Source of the DNA: Rhodopseudomonas sp.
GTDB lineage: Bacteria; Pseudomonadota; Alphaproteobacteria; Rhizobiales; Xanthobacteraceae
Assembly: GCF_013377015.1 (NCBI RefSeq)
Contig: NZ_JACABA010000003.1
Location: forward strand, 281,510 to 345,509
Direction of reading: 5' to 3'
Length of the DNA stretch: 64,000 nt
Below, piece by piece: positions 1 to 7,885 of the stretch. Each line of letters opens with the position of its first letter. Position 1 is the stretch's first letter. A program made the position numbers and the translations under genes. The notes under the pieces are model-generated. The model made no database searches. It saw nothing but the letters and a program-made list of their open reading frames with translations, and was not told the DNA's origin.

Positions 1-614
1 AGCAGCTGCAACAGATCGCGGTCCCATTCGCCGGAATGGATGTTGAACAGCAGCGTGCGCGAGGCGTTGGTGGCGTCGGTGGCATGGACCCGGCCGCCGG
101 TCAGCCGCCACAGCAGATAGCAATCGACGGTGCCGAACAACAATTCGCCGCGCTCGGCGCGGGCGCGTGCCTCCGGCACGTGGTCGAGAATCCACGCCAC
201 CTTGGTGCCGGAAAAATACGGATCGACGATCAGCCCGGTTTTTTCCGAGACCATCGGCTCATGGCCGTCGGCTTTCAGCGCGGCGCAGATCTCGGCGGTG
301 CGGCGGTCCTGCCAGACGATGGCGCGGTGGATCGCCTGCCCCGTCACGCGGTCCCACACCACCGTGGTCTCGCGCTGATTGGTGATGCCGATCGCAGCGA
401 TCTCGGAGGCTTTGACGCCGGCCTTCTGCATCGCCTCGCGGCAGGTCGCCAGCGTCGAGACCCAGATGTCCTCGGGCTCGTGCTCGACCCAGCCCGAGGC
501 CGGGAAATGCTGCGGGAATTCCTGCTGCGCCGAGGCGGCGATCGAGATATCGCCACGGAACAGGATCGCGCGCGACGAAGTGGTGCCCTGATCGATGGCC
601 AGCACGAATGACAT
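1..614 (-). CDS. glpK: Glycerol kinase, N-terminal part (cut by window edge)
   Basis: Cytoplasmic ATP-dependent phosphorylation of glycerol to glycerol 3-phosphate. The first 204 codons are present and the C-terminus lies beyond base 1. The N-terminus shows the FGGY-family phosphate-1 motif ([14 protein letters not shown], about residues 6-19) followed by GWVEHEP and the ITNQRET and DRRTAE segments typical of GlpK. The ATG at 614 gives the canonical start of the family. The gene is divergent from nasT with 178 bp between them, so it is functionally unrelated to the nitrate genes that follow. Confidence 0.95.
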   Translation of the reverse strand, partial: MSFVLAIDQGTTSSRAILFRGDISIAASAQQEFPQHFPASGWVEHEPEDIWVSTLATCREAMQKAGVKASEIAAIGITNQRETTVVWDRVTGQAIHRAIVWQDRRTAEICAALKADGHEPMVSEKTGLIVDPYFSGTKVAWILDHVPEARARAERGELLFGTVDCYLLWRLTGGRVHATDATNASRTLLFNIHSGEWDRDLLQL

Positions 615-792
615 GAGGTTTCTTCCCGGAAGGTGGATCGAGCGACGGTTTTGACCGACACCACCCGATCGCGCCAGCGCCGTCAATATCGGCAGCGCGG
701 CTACCGTGCTGCACAATGAAAGTCCTTCAAATTACCGCCGGACTGTGGTTTCTGGCTATGACCGACACCGGACGAAAGTACCTTCGCCGCCG

Positions 793-1377
793 ATGGACCC
801 GTCACTGAAAATCGTCATCGTCGACGAGAACCCGGTACGCGCCGCGATCCTCACCGAGGGGCTGCGCGAGGCCGGCATGACGCAGATCATGCATCTGGCG
901 GCCACCACCAATCTGCTGGCGCGGGTTTACGAGATCGACCCCGACGTGATCCTGATCGACCTCGAAAGTCCGAGCCGCGACATGCTGGAACAAATGTTCC
1001 AGGTCAGCCGGATCGTGAAGCGGCCGATCGCGATGTTCGTCGACCAGAGCGACAGTGCCTCGATCCAGGCCTCGGTCGACGCCGGGGTCTCGGCCTATAT
1101 CGTCGACGGGCTGAAAAAGGAGCGGATGAAGCACATCCTCGACCTGTGCATCTCGCGCTTCAACGCCTTCGCGCGGCTGGAGGGCGAACTCGACCGCGCC
1201 CGCAATGCGCTGGAAGACCGCAAGGTGATCGACCGCGCCAAGGGCATTCTGATGAAGGCCAAGGCGCTCAGCGAGGAGCAGGCCTACATCCTGCTGCGGA
1301 CCACCGCCATGAACGAGAAAAAGAAGATCGCCGAGATCGCCCAGTCGGTGGTCACCGCGTCGGAGATCCTGAAATGA
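793..1377 (+). CDS. nasT: ANTAR-domain antitermination regulator NasT
   Basis: RNA-binding response-regulator-like protein of 194 aa. Residues 1-115 form a receiver domain, with an acidic D11/E12 pair and the candidate phospho-acceptor D56 in DVILID. Residues 138-193 form an ANTAR domain (DRAKGILM and an AYILLR-type segment). In the NasS-NasT family, NasS holds NasT until nitrate or nitrite appears. Freed NasT then binds a hairpin in the leader of nitrate genes and prevents termination. ATG 793 was chosen because the family starts at this point; the in-frame upstream ATG at 706 would add an unsupported tail. The stop overlaps the nasS start (ATGA), so the two are translationally coupled. A matching leader RNA lies at 2879-2971. 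Confidence 0.92.
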   Translation: MDPSLKIVIVDENPVRAAILTEGLREAGMTQIMHLAATTNLLARVYEIDPDVILIDLESPSRDMLEQMFQVSRIVKRPIAMFVDQSDSASIQASVDAGVSAYIVDGLKKERMKHILDLCISRFNAFARLEGELDRARNALEDRKVIDRAKGILMKAKALSEEQAYILLRTTAMNEKKKIAEIAQSVVTASEILK

Positions 1378-2540
1378 GTACGCGCTTGCGGATCGGGTTC
1401 ATCCCGCTGGTCGACGCGGCGGCGCTGATCGTCGCCGTCGACAAGGGGTTTTGCGTCGCGGAGGGACTCGAGGTCGAGCTGGTGCGCGAGATCTCCTGGG
1501 CCAATGTCCGCGACAAGTTCAATATCGGCATCTTCGACGCCGCCCACCTGCTGGCGCCGATGGCGATCGCCTCCAGCCTCGGCATCGGCCACGTCAAGGT
1601 GCCGGTGATCTCGGCGTTCGGGCTCGGCGTCAACGGCAACGCCATCACGGTGTCGCCGGCGCTGCATGCGGCGATCGCGGCGGCCGCCGACGGCGACGTC
1701 ACCGATCCGATGGTGTCGGCGCAGGCGCTGGCGCGGGTGGTGGCGACGCGCAAGGCCGCCGGGCTGGAGCCGCTGACTTTCGGCATGACGTTTCCGTTCT
1801 CCAGCCACAATTACGATCTCCGGTTCTGGATGGGCGCCGGCGGCGTCGATCCCGACGAAGACGTCCGCCTGGTGGTGCTGCCGCCGCCTTACATGGTCGA
1901 GAGTCTCGCCAGCAAGCATCTCGACGGCTTCTGCGTCGGCGCGCCGTGGAATTCGGTGGCGATCGATCTCGGCATCGGCCACATCCTGCATTTCACCTCG
2001 GAGCTGTTCCAGCGCGCCGCCGAAAAGCTGCTGGCGGTGCGAGCGCCGTGGGCGGCGGAGCATCCCGACCTGCTGGCGCGGCTGGTGCGCGCCCATATCC
2101 GCGCCGCCGATTTCATCGAGGCTGAGGCCAACCGCGACGAGGTCTGCGCGCTGCTGACCGCGCCGGGCCGCATCGAGGTGACGCCCGAACTGATCCGACG
2201 CACGCTCGACGGCCGCCTGAAGGTAGCGCCGGACGGCAGCATTCGCTCCACCGACCGCTATCTGCTGGTCGGCCGCAACGGCGCCGCGCGACCCGATCCG
2301 GTGCAGGCGGCGTGGTACTACGCGCAGATGGTGCGCTGGGGCCAGGCGCCGCTGTCGGCCGACCTGCTCGAAGCCGCCCGTGCGGTTTGCCGGCCCGATC
2401 TCTACGACGCCGCGCTTGGCGCCACCGCCGCGCCATTGCCGGCGTCCGAACCGGCCGATGGCGTCGGCGAATTCACCGGCGCGGCGTTCGACCCGGACGA
2501 CATCGCCGGATATTTGGCGGGGTTCAAGATCCGGCGTTGA
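1374..2540 (+). CDS. nasS: NasS nitrate/nitrite sensor (NrtA-like, cytoplasmic)
   Basis: 388-aa protein homologous to nitrate-binding protein NrtA but starting directly at the ligand domain (STRLRIGFIPLVDAAALIVA) without any signal peptide, so it is expected in the cytoplasm. Shared NrtA-type segments include SWANVRDKF, DAAHLLAPMA, TFPFSSHNYDLRFWM, VLPPPYMVESL and FCVGAPWNSVA. In characterised NasST systems this protein sequesters NasT and releases it on ligand binding. Its ATG lies in the nasT stop (4-nt overlap). The gene ends just before a palindromic repeat at 2550-2660, which probably separates it from the nrt operon. Confidence 0.9.
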   Translation: MSTRLRIGFIPLVDAAALIVAVDKGFCVAEGLEVELVREISWANVRDKFNIGIFDAAHLLAPMAIASSLGIGHVKVPVISAFGLGVNGNAITVSPALHAAIAAAADGDVTDPMVSAQALARVVATRKAAGLEPLTFGMTFPFSSHNYDLRFWMGAGGVDPDEDVRLVVLPPPYMVESLASKHLDGFCVGAPWNSVAIDLGIGHILHFTSELFQRAAEKLLAVRAPWAAEHPDLLARLVRAHIRAADFIEAEANRDEVCALLTAPGRIEVTPELIRRTLDGRLKVAPDGSIRSTDRYLLVGRNGAARPDPVQAAWYYAQMVRWGQAPLSADLLEAARAVCRPDLYDAALGATAAPLPASEPADGVGEFTGAAFDPDDIAGYLAGFKIRR

Positions 2541-2549
2541 AAGGCCATT

Positions 2550-2660
2550 GTCATTCCGGGGCGCGAGCCCTTGGGCGAGCGAACCCGGAATCTTGCAGCA
2601 CGTCGTGGAGCAAGATTCCGGGCTCGCTCACAGCTGAAGCTGTTCGCGCCCCGGAATGAC
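2550..2660. repeat. Palindromic intergenic repeat
   Basis: The ends are a perfect 17-bp inverted repeat, GTCATTCCGGGGCGCGA at 2550-2566 against its reverse complement at 2644-2660. Inner arms (GGAATCTT.../AAGATTCC...) also pair. It could fold into a long hairpin after nasS and is followed by a short T run, so it may also terminate the nasTS transcript. Repeats of this kind are common between genes in Bradyrhizobium/Rhodopseudomonas relatives. Confidence 0.8.
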
Positions 2661-2847
2661 GGTTTTTCGATTCTGAGGCGCATCGCCGCGCCAGCAAAAC
2701 ACCCCTGCCCGATTTTGTTGCATTGCACATTTTGGAGTCAGACTGCCCAAGGCGGTCGCGCTTGGTGGGCCGCAGCAGCCGCGCAGCTAGACCGCATTAT
2801 TTTACCAACCATCTAAAATACAAAGATTATTTTGACCTGCAAATGAT

Positions 2848-2863
2848 TGGCATGAAACTCGCA
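2848..2863 (+). promoter_or_regulatory. Sigma-54 promoter of the nrt operon
   Basis: TGGCATGAAACTCGCA has the -24 GG at 2849-2850 and the -12 GC at 2861-2862 with exactly 10 nt between them, matching the sigma-54 consensus TGGCACG-N4-TTGCA closely. Transcription would start near 2874, just ahead of the leader hairpins. The segment TTGCACATTTTGGAGTC around 2723-2740 resembles a degenerate NtrC site, but weakly. NtrC control by nitrogen status is the inferred input. Confidence 0.75.
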
Positions 2864-2878
2864 TCATAACTTGTCGAC

Positions 2879-2971
2879 GGCGCCTCACGGTGCCCGACCA
2901 TTATCGATGATCTGACAGCAATGCCGCTGTCCTGGGTGCCCGCCATGCGGTGTCCAGGCTGCGGCTTTTTT
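2879..2971 (+). promoter_or_regulatory. NasT-responsive leader RNA with terminator (ANTAR target)
   Basis: Three elements follow the promoter. A first hairpin, GGCGCC-TCAC-GGTGCC, spans 2879-2894. A second, perfect 6-bp hairpin GACAGC-AATGCC-GCTGTC spans 2914-2931; its hexaloop has A at position 1 and G at position 4, the signature of ANTAR-bound RNA. A terminator has arms GCCGC(2923)...CCTGG(2931) and CCAGG(2954)...GCGGC(2961), an inner CCGC-CAT-GCGG stem and six T from 2966. The hexaloop hairpin uses bases 2923-2931 of the terminator 5' arm, so the two structures exclude each other. The first hairpin lacks the A1/G4 loop, so only one canonical ANTAR loop is clear. Confidence 0.8.
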
Positions 2972-3047
2972 GTTTTCAGCCCTCGAAGACGACACGGCGA
3001 ACCACGGCACAACCGGTCACGCGACCACAACAGGGAACATCGCACCG

Positions 3048-4358
3048 ATGACGAACACGAAGGACAGCACGGGAAAACTCAGCCGCCGCCAGATCCTGAA
3101 GGCCGGCGCCGGCACCGCGGCACTGCTCGCCGCCGCGAAACTGAATTTCCCCGCCGGCGCCTTCGCGCAAGGCGCGGGGCCGGAAGTCACCGGCGCCAAG
3201 CTCGGCTTCATCGCGCTGAGCGACGCCGGTCCGCTGTTCGTCGCCAAGGACAAGGGCTTATTCGCCAAGCATGGCATGCCCGACGTCGAGGTGCAGAAGC
3301 AGGCCTCGTGGGGCACCACGCGCGACAATCTGGTGCTCGGCTCCGAAGGCAACGGCATCGACGGCGCCCATATCCTGACCCCGATGCCGTATCTGATCTC
3401 CTCCGGCAAAGTGACGCAGAACAATCAGCCGACCCCGATGTACATCCTGGCGCGGCTCAATCTCGATGGGCAGTGCATCTCGGTGGCGAAGGAATATGCC
3501 GACCTCAAGCTCAGCGTCGATTCCTCGCCGTTCAAGGTCGCGCTGGAAAAGAAGAAGGCTTCCGGCAAAGCGATCAAGGCGGCGATGACGTTCCCGGGCG
3601 GCACCCACGATCTGTGGATCCGCTACTGGCTCGCCGCCGGCGGCATCGACCCCGACAAGGACATCGAAACCATCGTGGTGCCGCCGCCGCAGATGGTCGC
3701 CAACATGAAGGTCGGCACCATGGATTGCTTCTGCGTCGGCGAGCCGTGGAACGGCCAGTTGGTGCATCAGGAGATCGGCTACACCGCCGTCACCACCGGC
3801 GAGCTCTGGAACAAGCATCCGGAGAAATCGCTCGGCATGCGCGCCGCCTTCGTCGACAAATATCCGAAGGCCGCGCAGGCTATCACCATGGCGGTGATGG
3901 AAGCCCAGCAATGGGCCGACAAGATGGAAAACAAGGACGAACTCGCCGCGATCATGGGCCGGCGGCAGTGGATCAACTGCCCGGTCGAGGACATCGCCGA
4001 TCGCTCCAAGGGCAAGTTCGACTACGGCACCGGCAAGGTGGTCGAGAACAGCCCGCACATCATGAAGTACTGGAGCGACCACGCTTCCTATCCGTTCAAG
4101 AGCCACGACCTCTGGTTCATGACCGAGGACATCCGCTGGGGCAAATACGCGCCGGACTTCGACTCCAAGACGCTGGTCGGCAAGGTCAACCGCGAGGATA
4201 TCTGGCGCGACGCGGCCAAGGCGCTAGGCGTCGCGGCCGCCGATATCCCGGCGTCGACCTCGCGCGGCAAGGAGACCTTCTTCGACGGCAAGGTGTTCGA
4301 TCCGGAAAATCCCGCGGCCTATCTGAAGTCGCTGACGATCAAGCGCATCGAAGCGTAA
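3048..4358 (+). CDS. nrtA: Nitrate ABC transporter substrate-binding protein, Tat-exported
   Basis: 436-aa periplasmic nitrate/nitrite-binding protein. A Tat signal (SRRQILKAG, residues 12-20, then an Ala-rich segment ending near AFAQ) is followed by the NrtA/CmpA fold. It carries SWGTTRDNLVLG, DGAHILTPMPYL, FPGGTHDLWIRYWLAAGGI and FCVGEPWNGQL. ATG 3048 places the twin arginines at residues 13-14 and was preferred over upstream in-frame codons. It is the first gene of the operon behind the leader RNA and is followed by the permease and ATPase genes. It is clearly a paralogue of the cytoplasmic NasS encoded 0.5 kb upstream. Confidence 0.95.
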   Translation: MTNTKDSTGKLSRRQILKAGAGTAALLAAAKLNFPAGAFAQGAGPEVTGAKLGFIALSDAGPLFVAKDKGLFAKHGMPDVEVQKQASWGTTRDNLVLGSEGNGIDGAHILTPMPYLISSGKVTQNNQPTPMYILARLNLDGQCISVAKEYADLKLSVDSSPFKVALEKKKASGKAIKAAMTFPGGTHDLWIRYWLAAGGIDPDKDIETIVVPPPQMVANMKVGTMDCFCVGEPWNGQLVHQEIGYTAVTTGELWNKHPEKSLGMRAAFVDKYPKAAQAITMAVMEAQQWADKMENKDELAAIMGRRQWINCPVEDIADRSKGKFDYGTGKVVENSPHIMKYWSDHASYPFKSHDLWFMTEDIRWGKYAPDFDSKTLVGKVNREDIWRDAAKALGVAAADIPASTSRGKETFFDGKVFDPENPAAYLKSLTIKRIEA

Positions 4359-4417
4359 CGCACGGCGGACCGCGTTCGCGCGCGGTCCGCTCCCCACATC
4401 ACCCGGAGATGCACCCG

Positions 4418-5311
4418 ATGACGATGCCAGCGATCAGTCCCGACAACGTGAAAATGCTGCCGACCACGGCCGCCCCCGTGGTGGCGATGCGGCCGAAGCG
4501 AGCGCCGCGCGCCGACAGATTTCTCAAGATCGCGCGCGCCACCGCGGTCCGGGTGATCCCGCCGCTGATCGTGCTGGCGCTGTTGATGCTGTTCTGGGAA
4601 CTGGTGTGCCGGCGCGCCGGCTCGACGCTGCCGCCGCCGTCGAAAGTTTTCAAGGACACCAGGGAACTGATCTTCGATCCGTTCTTCGATCATGGCGGCA
4701 TCGACAAGGGGCTGTTCTGGCATCTGTCCGCCAGCCTGCAGCGCGTCGCCTACGGCTATTCGCTGGCGGCGATCGCCGGCATCGCGCTCGGCACCCTCGT
4801 GGGCCAGTCGGTGTGGGCGATGCGCGGGCTCGATCCGCTGTTCCAGGTGCTGCGGACGATCCCGCCGCTGGCCTGGCTGCCGCTGGCGCTGGCCGCATTC
4901 CGTGACGGCCAGCCCTCGGCGATCTTCGTGATCTTCATCACCTCGATCTGGCCGATCATCATCAACACCGCGGTCGGCATCCGCAACATCCCGCAGGATT
5001 ATCGCAACGTCGCCGCGGTGGTGCAGCTCAATCCGCTGGAGTTCTTCTGGAAGATCATGCTGCCCTCGGCGGCGCCCTACATCTTCACCGGATTGCGGAT
5101 CGGCGTCGGCCTATCCTGGCTGGCGATCATCGCGGCCGAGATGCTGATCGGCGGCGTCGGCATCGGCTTCTTCATCTGGGATGCCTGGAACTCTTCGCAC
5201 ATCAGCGAGATCATCCTGGCGCTGTTCTATGTCGGCATCATCGGCTTCGTGCTCGACCGCGCCATCGCGGGGCTCGGGTATCTCGTCACCCACGGCACTT
5301 CGGCGAATTGA
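4418..5311 (+). CDS. nrtB: Nitrate ABC transporter permease
   Basis: 297-aa inner-membrane permease with about six hydrophobic segments. The first spans roughly residues 42-60 (VIPPLIVLALLMLFWELV). The binding-protein-dependent transport signature lies in the stretch around AAVVQLNPLEFFWKIMLPSAAPYIFTGLRIGVG, which contacts the ATPase. ATG 4418 has GGAG nine bases upstream (4405-4408). Alternatives are ATG 4409 and 4424. It lies 59 bp after nrtA and just before the ATPase gene. Confidence 0.95.
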   Translation: MTMPAISPDNVKMLPTTAAPVVAMRPKRAPRADRFLKIARATAVRVIPPLIVLALLMLFWELVCRRAGSTLPPPSKVFKDTRELIFDPFFDHGGIDKGLFWHLSASLQRVAYGYSLAAIAGIALGTLVGQSVWAMRGLDPLFQVLRTIPPLAWLPLALAAFRDGQPSAIFVIFITSIWPIIINTAVGIRNIPQDYRNVAAVVQLNPLEFFWKIMLPSAAPYIFTGLRIGVGLSWLAIIAAEMLIGGVGIGFFIWDAWNSSHISEIILALFYVGIIGFVLDRAIAGLGYLVTHGTSAN

Positions 5312-5322
5312 AGGGACCTGTC

Positions 5323-6117
5323 ATGAAGCCATATCTGAAGCTCGATCACATCGACAAGACCTTCACCCGCGGCAATGCCACCACCGAGGTGCTGAAGGAC
5401 ATCAACCTCAACATCGCACGCGGCGAATACGTCTCGATCATCGGCCATTCCGGCTGCGGCAAGTCGACGATGCTCAACATCATCGCCGGCCTGACCGGCG
5501 CGTCGATCGGCTGCGTGCTGCTGGAAGACCGCGAGGTGAATTCGCCCGGCCCCGATCGCGCCGTGGTGTTTCAGAACCACAGCCTGCTGCCGTGGCTGAC
5601 CGTGTACCAGAACGTCCAGCTCGGCGTCGACAAGGTGTTCGCCAAGTCGAAGAGCAAGGCCGAGCGCGAGGCCTGGATCCTGCACAATCTCAATCTGGTG
5701 CAGATGACGCACGCCAAGGACAAGCGGCCGTCGGAAATCTCCGGCGGCATGAAGCAGCGCGTCGGCATTGCGCGTGCGCTGGCAATGGAGCCGAAGGTGC
5801 TGCTGCTCGACGAGCCGTTCGGCGCGCTCGACGCGCTGACCCGCGCGCATCTGCAGGACTCGGTGATGGCGCTACACCAGAAGCTCGGCAACACCATCGT
5901 GATGATCACCCACGACGTCGACGAGGCGGTGCTGCTGTCGGATCGCATCGTGATGATGACCAACGGCCCCAGCGCCACCATCGGCGAGGTCCTCGACGTG
6001 CCGTTGACGCGGCCGCGCAAGCGGCTCGATCTGGCGACCGACCCGCTTTATCTGAAATGCCGCAAACGCGTGCTCGAGTTCCTCTACGAGCGGCACCGCT
6101 TTGTGGAGGCGGCGTAG
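5323..6117 (+). CDS. nrtD: Nitrate ABC transporter ATP-binding protein
   Basis: 264-aa ATPase energising NrtA/NrtB uptake. It has Walker A GHSGCGKST (about residues 43-51), Q-loop FQNHSLLPW, signature SGGMKQR, Walker B LLLDEPFGALD and the H-loop ITHDVDEA. It lacks the C-terminal NrtA-like domain of cyanobacterial NrtC, so it corresponds to NrtD. The start ATG 5323 is preceded by AAGGGA (5311-5316). A palindromic repeat separates it from the globin gene, which may reduce or stabilise downstream transcript. Confidence 0.93.
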   Translation: MKPYLKLDHIDKTFTRGNATTEVLKDINLNIARGEYVSIIGHSGCGKSTMLNIIAGLTGASIGCVLLEDREVNSPGPDRAVVFQNHSLLPWLTVYQNVQLGVDKVFAKSKSKAEREAWILHNLNLVQMTHAKDKRPSEISGGMKQRVGIARALAMEPKVLLLDEPFGALDALTRAHLQDSVMALHQKLGNTIVMITHDVDEAVLLSDRIVMMTNGPSATIGEVLDVPLTRPRKRLDLATDPLYLKCRKRVLEFLYERHRFVEAA

Positions 6118-6121
6118 CCTT

Positions 6122-6204
6122 CGTCATTGCGAGCGAAGCGAAGCAATCCAGCTCTTAACCCCGTAGCATTGGATTGCTTCGTCGCTTCGCTCCTCGCAAT
6201 GACG
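6122..6204. repeat. Palindromic intergenic repeat, CGTCATTGCGAG type
   Basis: The left arm begins CGTCATTGCGAGCGAAGCGA at 6122. The right arm, 6171-6204, is its reverse complement apart from a 2-nt difference and ends in CTCGCAATGACG. The loop is about 21 nt. It lies between the nitrate transporter ATPase and globin genes inside the presumed operon. A stem this long could protect the upstream mRNA or partly terminate transcription. Confidence 0.85.
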
Positions 6205-6241
6205 AAACTCATGGCCTGATTCAAGGAACAAGGAGAATCTA

Positions 6242-6658
6242 GTGACCCCCGACGAAATCAAGCTGGTTCAGCAAAGCTTCTCGAAGGTTGCGCCGATCTC
6301 GGAACAGGCCGCGGCATTGTTCTACGGCCGCTTGTTCGAGATCGCGCCCGAAGTGAAGCCTATGTTTCACGGCGACATCCGGGAACAGGGCAAGAAGCTG
6401 ATGGGCACGCTGGCGGTGGTGGTCGGCGGCCTGACCAATCTCGAAGCGATCCTGCCGGCCGCCAGTCGCCTCGCCAAACTGCATGTCGACTACGGCGTCA
6501 AGGCCGAGCACTACACGCCGGTCGGCGCGGCGCTGCTGTGGACGCTGGAGCAAGGGCTGGGCGACGGCTGGACTCCGGAGCTCGCGAGCGCCTGGACCGC
6601 GGCCTACACGACGCTGTCCGGCTACATGATCTCCGAAGCCTACGGCGTTCCGGCATGA
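6242..6658 (+). CDS. Single-domain haemoglobin (Vitreoscilla/Bjgb type)
   Basis: 138-aa globin without a reductase domain. The candidate proximal haem-ligand His is in KLHVDYG and the distal Gln in REQGKKLM. The order ALFYGRLFEIAPEVKPMF...ILPAASRLAKLHVDYGVKAEHY matches bacterial haemoglobins. In Bradyrhizobium a similar globin (Bjgb) encoded with assimilatory nitrate reductase detoxifies nitric oxide, and that role is inferred here. It starts at GTG 6242 with a strong AGGAG at 6231-6235. The stop overlaps the next ATG (ATGA), and the adjacent FAD oxidoreductase is the likely electron donor. Confidence 0.9.
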   Translation: MTPDEIKLVQQSFSKVAPISEQAAALFYGRLFEIAPEVKPMFHGDIREQGKKLMGTLAVVVGGLTNLEAILPAASRLAKLHVDYGVKAEHYTPVGAALLWTLEQGLGDGWTPELASAWTAAYTTLSGYMISEAYGVPA

Positions 6659-7878
6659 GCGAATCCCTCGTCATCATCGGCAATGGCATGGCGGCGGTGC
6701 GGCTGGTCGAGGAACTCGCCAAATCCGCGCTCGGCCGCTACGCCATCGCGGTGATCGGCGAGGAGCCGCGTCTGGCCTATAACCGCGTGCTGCTGAGTTC
6801 GGTGCTGGCGAAGGAAGTCTCCCGCGCCGAGATCGAATTGCGGCCGGCACAGTGGTGGCGCGACCGCGGCGTGACGCTGCTGTACGGCCAGACCGCGACC
6901 GCGATCGACGCCGATATCAGGCGCGTGAAGCTCGCCAGTGGTGCGACGCTGCCCTACACCAAACTGGTGCTGGCAACCGGCTCGAAGCCGATCCGGCTCA
7001 ACGTGCCCGGCATGGCGCTGCCCGGCGTGCTGACGTTTCGCGATCTCGCCGATGTCGTCGCGATCGAGCAAGCGGCGGCCGGTCACAAGAAGGCGGTGGT
7101 GATCGGCGGCGGCTTACTCGGGCTGGAAGCCGCCTATGGCCTCGCCAAGGCCGGCGCCGATGTCAGCGTGGTGCACTTGATGGACCGGCTGATGGAGCGC
7201 CAGCTCGATCCGCGCGCCGCGATGATGCTGAAGCGCGCGGTCGAGGACAAGGGCATCGCGGTGCATCTCGGCGCCGACACCACCGGCATCATCGGCACCG
7301 ACCGGGTCGAGGCGGTGAGCTTCGCCGACGGCAGCCGGATCGACGCCGATCTCGTCGTGGTCGCCGCCGGCATTCGTCCCAATGTCGAACTCGCGCGCAG
7401 CGCCGATCTGGCAATCGGGCGCGGCATCGTCGTCGGCGATCATCTGCAGACCAGCAAGGCCGGGATCTATGCGATCGGTGAATGCGCCGAGCATCGCGGC
7501 AATTGCTACGGGCTGGTCGAGCCGGCCTATGAGCAGGCCCGCGCGCTGGCGTCGCATCTCGCAGGCCGCGACGGCGCCTATCACGGCAGCGTGCTGGCGA
7601 CCAATCTGAAAGTATCGGGCGTCAGCCTGTTTTCCGCCGGCGACTTCATCGGTGCGCCGGGCACCGAACAAATCGTGCTGTCCGATCCCGGCGTCGGCTC
7701 CTACAAGAAGCTGGTGATCGCCGACGACCGTCTGGTCGGCGCGGTGCTGTTCGGCGATACCGCCGACGGGCTGTGGTATCTCGACCTGATCCGCTCCGGC
7801 CAATCGATCGCGGCGATCCGCGACGTCATCATGTTCGGCCGCGCGCTGGCCGAGCGTTCTCCCGTGCTGGCGGCGTGA
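6655..7878 (+). CDS. FAD/NAD(P)-dependent oxidoreductase (NirB N-terminal type, Flp-like)
   Basis: 407-aa cytoplasmic flavoprotein. The FAD dinucleotide motif (VIIGNGMAAVRLVEEL) is at residues 6-21, the NAD(P)H motif VVIGGGLLGLEAAYGLAKAG at about 146-165, and the second FAD motif near GIYAIGECAEHRG. The C-terminal segment ATNLKVSGVSLFSAGDF is shared with the reductase half of NirB. In the Bradyrhizobium nas system the equivalent gene (flp) is thought to pass electrons from NAD(P)H to the globin and to nitrate reductase. It is translationally coupled to the globin gene and lies 7 bp before nirA. Confidence 0.88.
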   Translation: MSESLVIIGNGMAAVRLVEELAKSALGRYAIAVIGEEPRLAYNRVLLSSVLAKEVSRAEIELRPAQWWRDRGVTLLYGQTATAIDADIRRVKLASGATLPYTKLVLATGSKPIRLNVPGMALPGVLTFRDLADVVAIEQAAAGHKKAVVIGGGLLGLEAAYGLAKAGADVSVVHLMDRLMERQLDPRAAMMLKRAVEDKGIAVHLGADTTGIIGTDRVEAVSFADGSRIDADLVVVAAGIRPNVELARSADLAIGRGIVVGDHLQTSKAGIYAIGECAEHRGNCYGLVEPAYEQARALASHLAGRDGAYHGSVLATNLKVSGVSLFSAGDFIGAPGTEQIVLSDPGVGSYKKLVIADDRLVGAVLFGDTADGLWYLDLIRSGQSIAAIRDVIMFGRALAERSPVLAA

Positions 7879-7885
7879 GGCGATA

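Noticed and set aside
2921-4400. Long open frame upstream of nrtB on the + strand
   Set aside because: It is the out-of-frame reading of nrtA, Arg-rich with no family motifs. Only the part from 4418 encodes the permease.
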